Source of the DNA: Planctomycetaceae bacterium UBA2972
GTDB lineage: Bacteria; Planctomycetota; Planctomycetia; Pirellulales; Pirellulaceae
Length of the DNA stretch: 43,315 nucleotides
Direction of reading: 5' to 3'
NCBI GenBank assembly: GCA_002348315.1
Contig: DEAW01000070.1
Span: 49,665 to 92,979, forward strand
Positions 40,881 to 43,315 of the stretch are shown here, one piece after another (the first letter of the stretch is position 1; the number at the start of each line of letters is the position of its first letter). The notes beneath the pieces are model-generated. The model had not been told where the DNA came from and searched no databases. It saw nothing but the letters and a program-made list of their open reading frames with translations. Position numbers and translations under genes: made by a program.

Positions 40881-42083
40881 TTAGCGAGTGCGTTGCATGG
40901 CTGCATTGACTGCGGCAGCATAGTGTTCCGGAGCAGTCCAGAATTGCTGAATCGATTGTTTGTTTTGGAATAGGTAAACCTGCCCTTTATAAGAAACGCC
41001 CAATTCCCGGATTCCGTCTACCAGTTTACGTTGATCGGCGAAAACGACCGGATCGAAACCGGATAGGACAGGCGCCAGGCGTTCAGGGTATTTTCGAAAG
41101 ACGTTCATTTCATGTTCGCCTGCAAACAAGTACAGTCGGCCTCGATGGATGATACCGTATTGAGGATCTCCTTTGACCCACTTGGCTCCCTCCTGGTTCA
41201 GGTCGGAAAGAGATACCGGACAATAGCCACTCAGCCCTAACTGAGGTTGCGATTTGCTTATTGGTGGAATCTGAATTTGTGGCGGTTGTAGTTGAACGGG
41301 AACTGTCGATCGAATTGGCTGCTGTGGTTGAGTCTGTAGAGGTGGCTGTGGTTGAGCTGTCTGAGGATAAGTTGAGGGTAACGCCTGTCTGGTTGGTCCG
41401 TTTGGATATTGAGGGCGAGGTGTGTTGTTTCGATTGGCTTGCGGGATTTGTTGCGGGTAAGCAGCCGGAGCGACTGGATTGGCAATGGGATCGTCAAAAC
41501 TTACGGTGTCGACTTCAAATCCTACGTCGATCGCCAGTGCATCTGCATCCGTTGCGTTGGCGGAGGTAAAGGTGGCGAGTTTAGTGGCGTAGCTAGCTGC
41601 GTTTGGTTCGGTAATTCCGCGGAATATCTGCTCACCTTCCGCATCAAGAATGATGTCTGTCGGGGTCTGTGTGATCTCAAATCGTTTCCCTAGTTCAGGT
41701 TTGGCTAGCACATTAATGCGTACCGGTATGAATTGTTCGTAAACCGTTTTGATGAATTCAGGGTTTTGAAATGTGACTTGATTGGTATGAACACTTCCCC
41801 GGCATTGAGGTTGTTCAAAGTGAATCAGGATGGGGCGGCCGGTTTGAAGCGAGAGTTCGGTGGCATGTTCGAGGTCACCGAGCCAGAGGATGCTGTGAGG
41901 TGTAGCCTGAAATTCGGCGAACTGATTTGGCGGTTGGTAGGCGTCCGTCTTGATGACAGATTTGACCGGACTTTGGAACGTGGTCCGTAGGACCGGTTCA
42001 TTGGACTGAGCTAAATTTTGCGCTAATGTAGTAGCGAAAGTGAGCAATACGAGGAGGGTGCTAGTGCATGCTCTTAACAACAT
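40881..42083 (-). CDS. Exported thioredoxin-like/YHS/YHS fusion protein
   Basis: The 400-residue product has a signal peptide (LLRACTSTLLVLLTFATTLA). Residues 60-170 resemble a thioredoxin-fold domain (HATELSLQTGRPILIHFEQPQCRGS, then FEITQTPTDIILDAEGEQI), but with a single Cys instead of a CxxC pair. A Pro/Gln-rich linker of about 90 residues follows. The last 120 residues have two tandem YHS-like units: LSGYCPVSL to FRKYPERLAPVLSGFDPV, and ELGVSYKGQVYLF to FWTAPEHYAAAV. YHS units often bind metals. I chose the ATG at 42083 because AAGGA lies 6 bases upstream; the ATG at 42089 is directly against it. It is convergent with the DUF971 gene. Its role is unknown, possibly in metal or redox handling in the periplasm. 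Confidence 0.8.
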   Translation of the reverse strand: MLLRACTSTLLVLLTFATTLAQNLAQSNEPVLRTTFQSPVKSVIKTDAYQPPNQFAEFQATPHSILWLGDLEHATELSLQTGRPILIHFEQPQCRGSVHTNQVTFQNPEFIKTVYEQFIPVRINVLAKPELGKRFEITQTPTDIILDAEGEQIFRGITEPNAASYATKLATFTSANATDADALAIDVGFEVDTVSFDDPIANPVAPAAYPQQIPQANRNNTPRPQYPNGPTRQALPSTYPQTAQPQPPLQTQPQQPIRSTVPVQLQPPQIQIPPISKSQPQLGLSGYCPVSLSDLNQEGAKWVKGDPQYGIIHRGRLYLFAGEHEMNVFRKYPERLAPVLSGFDPVVFADQRKLVDGIRELGVSYKGQVYLFQNKQSIQQFWTAPEHYAAAVNAAMQRTR

Positions 42084-42245
42084 GATCATTCCTTGGTTCT
42101 TTAATAATCGCCTTTTGAAGTTGATTTATAGACGTACCTGAGGCACGGTCATTAAAAAGTATCGGTATTGGAGAATGTTAAAATGTATGAAAAATTCCGA
42201 TTTTAACGGATCCATGGCGGGGCTGAGTTCAACACACCGGAACAG

Positions 42246-42285
42246 TTAGACAATTAGACAGTTAGACAATTAGGCAATTTGTCAA
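42246..42285. repeat. Tandem 8-base repeat, five units
   Basis: The units are TTAGACAA, TTAGACAG, TTAGACAA, TTAGGCAA and TTTGTCAA, with the last one degenerate. The period is exactly 8 bases, which is not a whole number of helical turns, so it is not an obvious protein array. It could be a slippage product or a regulator site. Confidence 0.75.
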
Positions 42286-42339
42286 TTTGCTCCTGTTGAC
42301 ACTCAAATCCTATTAGTTAAATTTATGCCTAGTGCTTAA

Positions 42340-42408
42340 AGGTTTTAGCTCGAATCGTTTAAGAGCGAATTTGATCCTGAAACCTCGAATTGTCCGTACC
42401 GTAATTCG
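42340..42408 (+). ncRNA. Two adjacent stem-loops, possible leader RNA
   Basis: AGGTTTTAG at 42340-42348 pairs over 9 positions with CTGAAACCT at 42377-42385 (one G-T pair). It is followed at once by CGAATT at 42386-42391 paired with AATTCG at 42403-42408. The first loop is 28 bases and holds GCTC and GAGC that can pair as an alternative. The strand is assumed from rho. No known RNA family is recognised. Confidence 0.35.
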
Positions 42409-42610
42409 GGCCGCGACATCGTTTTGATTGTTCGCCAGTGCTCTGTTCGCTTTCTTCCAAAAGCATCAGAAGAATCTCTTTGATTCCAGGCGTCGCTTCA
42501 GGTCATAAGATCCGTTGTAATTCAGCTCAGAAAAGTTTGAATTTGATTGATTTTTTACCCCCTAAGCGGATACAAAAGTCTAGATGTTGTTTGCTTAGTG
42601 CGGACATTTC

Positions 42611-42646
42611 AGGCCACCACAATGTTGTGGGATTTCCCAGGGGCCT
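42611..42646 (+). ncRNA. Stem-loop cluster in the rho leader
   Basis: AGGCC at 42611-42615 pairs with GGCCT at 42642-42646, enclosing a perfect CCACAA-TG-TTGTGG hairpin at 42617-42630. GGG-ATTT-CCC at 42629-42638 offers an alternative. The nested, partly exclusive pairing is like that of regulated leaders, but no known riboswitch consensus fits. Confidence 0.35.
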
Positions 42647-42734
42647 CCTATTACCGTAGGTGCAAGTGCCCTGACCCCGGTCGAGCTTTGACTCAGTGAT
42701 CCATGGATCTCCAAGAGTACGTCAAACAGGGGTA

Positions 42735-42754
42735 ACGGCAATGCAGATTGCTGT
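42735..42754 (+). ncRNA. Short hairpin near rho
   Basis: ACGGCAAT at 42735-42742 pairs with ATTGCTGT at 42747-42754 (one G-T pair) across a GCAG loop. It lies about 95 bases upstream of the rho ATG. No run of T follows, so it is not a terminator. Confidence 0.35.
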
Positions 42755-42848
42755 CGGGACTGTATGAATTAAATGTTAGTTGTGCGAATATCACAGCTGG
42801 CGATTGCCGGGATGTCGGCATTCCAATAGTAGAGTGACTGAGTAGAGT

Positions 42849-43315
42849 ATGAGTAGAAACCGATATAATCGTTCCGAAGGTGGCGGCGGTGGTGGTCGAG
42901 GTCGAGGTCGTCGAGGCCGTGGACGTCGCAGAGGACGAGGTCGTGGTGGTTATCGTAACCGACCCTCCGATGGGCCAATGCCAGATAGTGGTACCGGTCT
43001 AGTGGAACCTGGTTACGGCCTTCTGGAACTGCACCCCAACGGGTACGGGTTTCTTCGTAGTCCCAAGTCGAATTATTCGCGTGAACGGAGTGATCCGTTT
43101 GTCCCAGGAACGATGATCGAAAAGTACGGTTTACGGGAAGGCGTGATGATTCGCGGGCTCGTGCAACACGCTCGAAAGTCTCAGGGACCAAGAATCAAAG
43201 AAATTGTTGACGTCGATGGTCTAGCTCCTGAAGAGTATTCCAAGGTCGTGCCGTTTGATGAATTAACGCCGATTAACCCTGAACAGTGGTTGTCGATGGA
43301 AACAGGACCGAAACC
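42849..43315 (+). CDS. rho: Transcription termination factor Rho (5' part, cut by window)
   Basis: Rho is the hexameric RNA helicase that ends transcription. The visible 155 codons hold an Arg/Gly-rich N-terminal stretch (residues 11-36, with repeated RG and RR pairs) and then the Rho RNA-binding domain. That domain reads GYGLLELHPNGYGFLRSPKSNY, DPFVPGTMIEKYGLREGVMIRGLV and FDELTPINPEQWLSMETGPKP, the usual cold-shock-like fold and linker. The helicase domain lies beyond the window. The start at 42849 has only a weak ribosome binding site. The long non-coding region ahead of it fits an autoregulated rho leader, which is known in other bacteria. The antisense open frame over this region is a by-product of the RG codons. 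Confidence 0.88.
   Translation, partial: MSRNRYNRSEGGGGGGRGRGRRGRGRRRGRGRGGYRNRPSDGPMPDSGTGLVEPGYGLLELHPNGYGFLRSPKSNYSRERSDPFVPGTMIEKYGLREGVMIRGLVQHARKSQGPRIKEIVDVDGLAPEEYSKVVPFDELTPINPEQWLSMETGPK

Larger units (their letters stand above)
42084..42848. other. Non-coding region upstream of rho
   Basis: About 760 bases without a convincing gene separate the exported fusion protein and rho, which are divergent. The region contains an 8-base tandem repeat (42246-42285), two adjacent stem-loops (42340-42408), a stem-loop cluster (42611-42646), a 12-base palindrome GATCCATGGATC (42698-42709) and a short hairpin (42735-42754). Short open frames in it have no ribosome binding sites or family features. 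The right half is probably the rho leader. Confidence 0.6.

Noticed and set aside
42438..42659. 73-codon plus-strand frame in the rho leader
   Set aside because: No ribosome binding site and no family resemblance; the stem-loops in the same DNA suggest structured RNA.
42773..42829. 18-codon leader-peptide candidate before rho (starts MLVVRISQ)
   Set aside because: The ATG has no good ribosome binding site, and no reason links its codons to rho.
42769..43191. 140-codon antisense frame across the start of rho, rich in His and Asp
   Set aside because: It is the reverse reading of the Arg/Gly codons of rho and of its leader; no domain or start signal supports it.
1..43315. CRISPR arrays, tRNA or rRNA genes, insertion sequences, prophage genes
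   Set aside because: I looked for repeat-spacer patterns, tRNA arms and transposase or integrase motifs and saw none. A tRNAscan-SE and IS search would settle it.

Overview
This window looks like ordinary chromosomal DNA of a planctomycete (Planctomycetota). The evidence is the combination of gene families, not any single marker: two Cys-type sulfatases, a Tat-exported DUF1080 protein, several secreted PQQ-type beta-propellers, an FG-GAP/VCBS-repeat protein, an exported thioredoxin-like/YHS fusion, a PSP1 protein with a cysteine-rich tail, an MfnB-type enzyme of C1-cofactor synthesis, a DUF11-repeat envelope protein and a Rho factor with an Arg/Gly-rich N-terminus. Composition looks even by eye, at about half G+C, except for a short AT-rich patch near 34.7-34.8 kb. 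I found no integrase, transposase, tRNA, rRNA, CRISPR array or phage gene. The window cuts one gene at each end.

Layout. 0-10 kb: an exported Gly-rich protein (partial), a TraB/GumN-type exported protein, a sugar isomerase-like TIM barrel, a UVR-motif protein, the ribosome-rescue hydrolase ArfB, a PQQ-type propeller, a lipoprotein-like alpha/beta hydrolase, then a plus-strand run of DegT aminotransferase, SurE and a TPR-like secreted protein. 10-17 kb: a carbohydrate-oriented block. One minus-strand operon (DUF1080, propeller, PPOX-fold flavoprotein) faces a plus-strand pair (sulfatase plus FG-GAP protein). A second minus-strand operon (KAS III-like synthase, YqgE, PPP-type phosphatase, sulfatase) closes the block. 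19-26 kb: a secreted metallopeptidase, a nucleotide-sugar dehydrogenase, leuC-leuD, a di-haem cytochrome c peroxidase and an exported propeller ending at a strong intrinsic terminator.

26-37 kb: bioB divergent from a PSP1 protein, an amidase, a small TPR protein, a large DUF11-repeat secreted protein, an operon of membrane protein, mfnB and rnd, a small 72-residue acidic protein with its own likely promoter, and an operon of a PHA_gran_rgn-type protein with an STN-like secreted protein. 37-43 kb: an exported hypothetical protein, a glycerol operon (glpF, glpK, DUF971), the thioredoxin/YHS fusion, and a 759-base non-coding region with tandem repeats and several stem-loops leading into rho.

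How the genes fit together. Complete or near-complete modules are leucine synthesis (leuCD), biotin synthesis (bioB only), glycerol uptake and phosphorylation (glpFK), and probable degradation of sulfated glycans (sulfatases, DUF1080, propellers). The features most worth following up are the long structured leader of rho with the RG-rich Rho N-terminus, the mfnB operon, the small 72-residue protein with its own promoter and leader hairpin, and the thioredoxin-YHS-YHS fusion. I saw no clear candidate for a wholly new multi-gene system, and I report these as modest leads.
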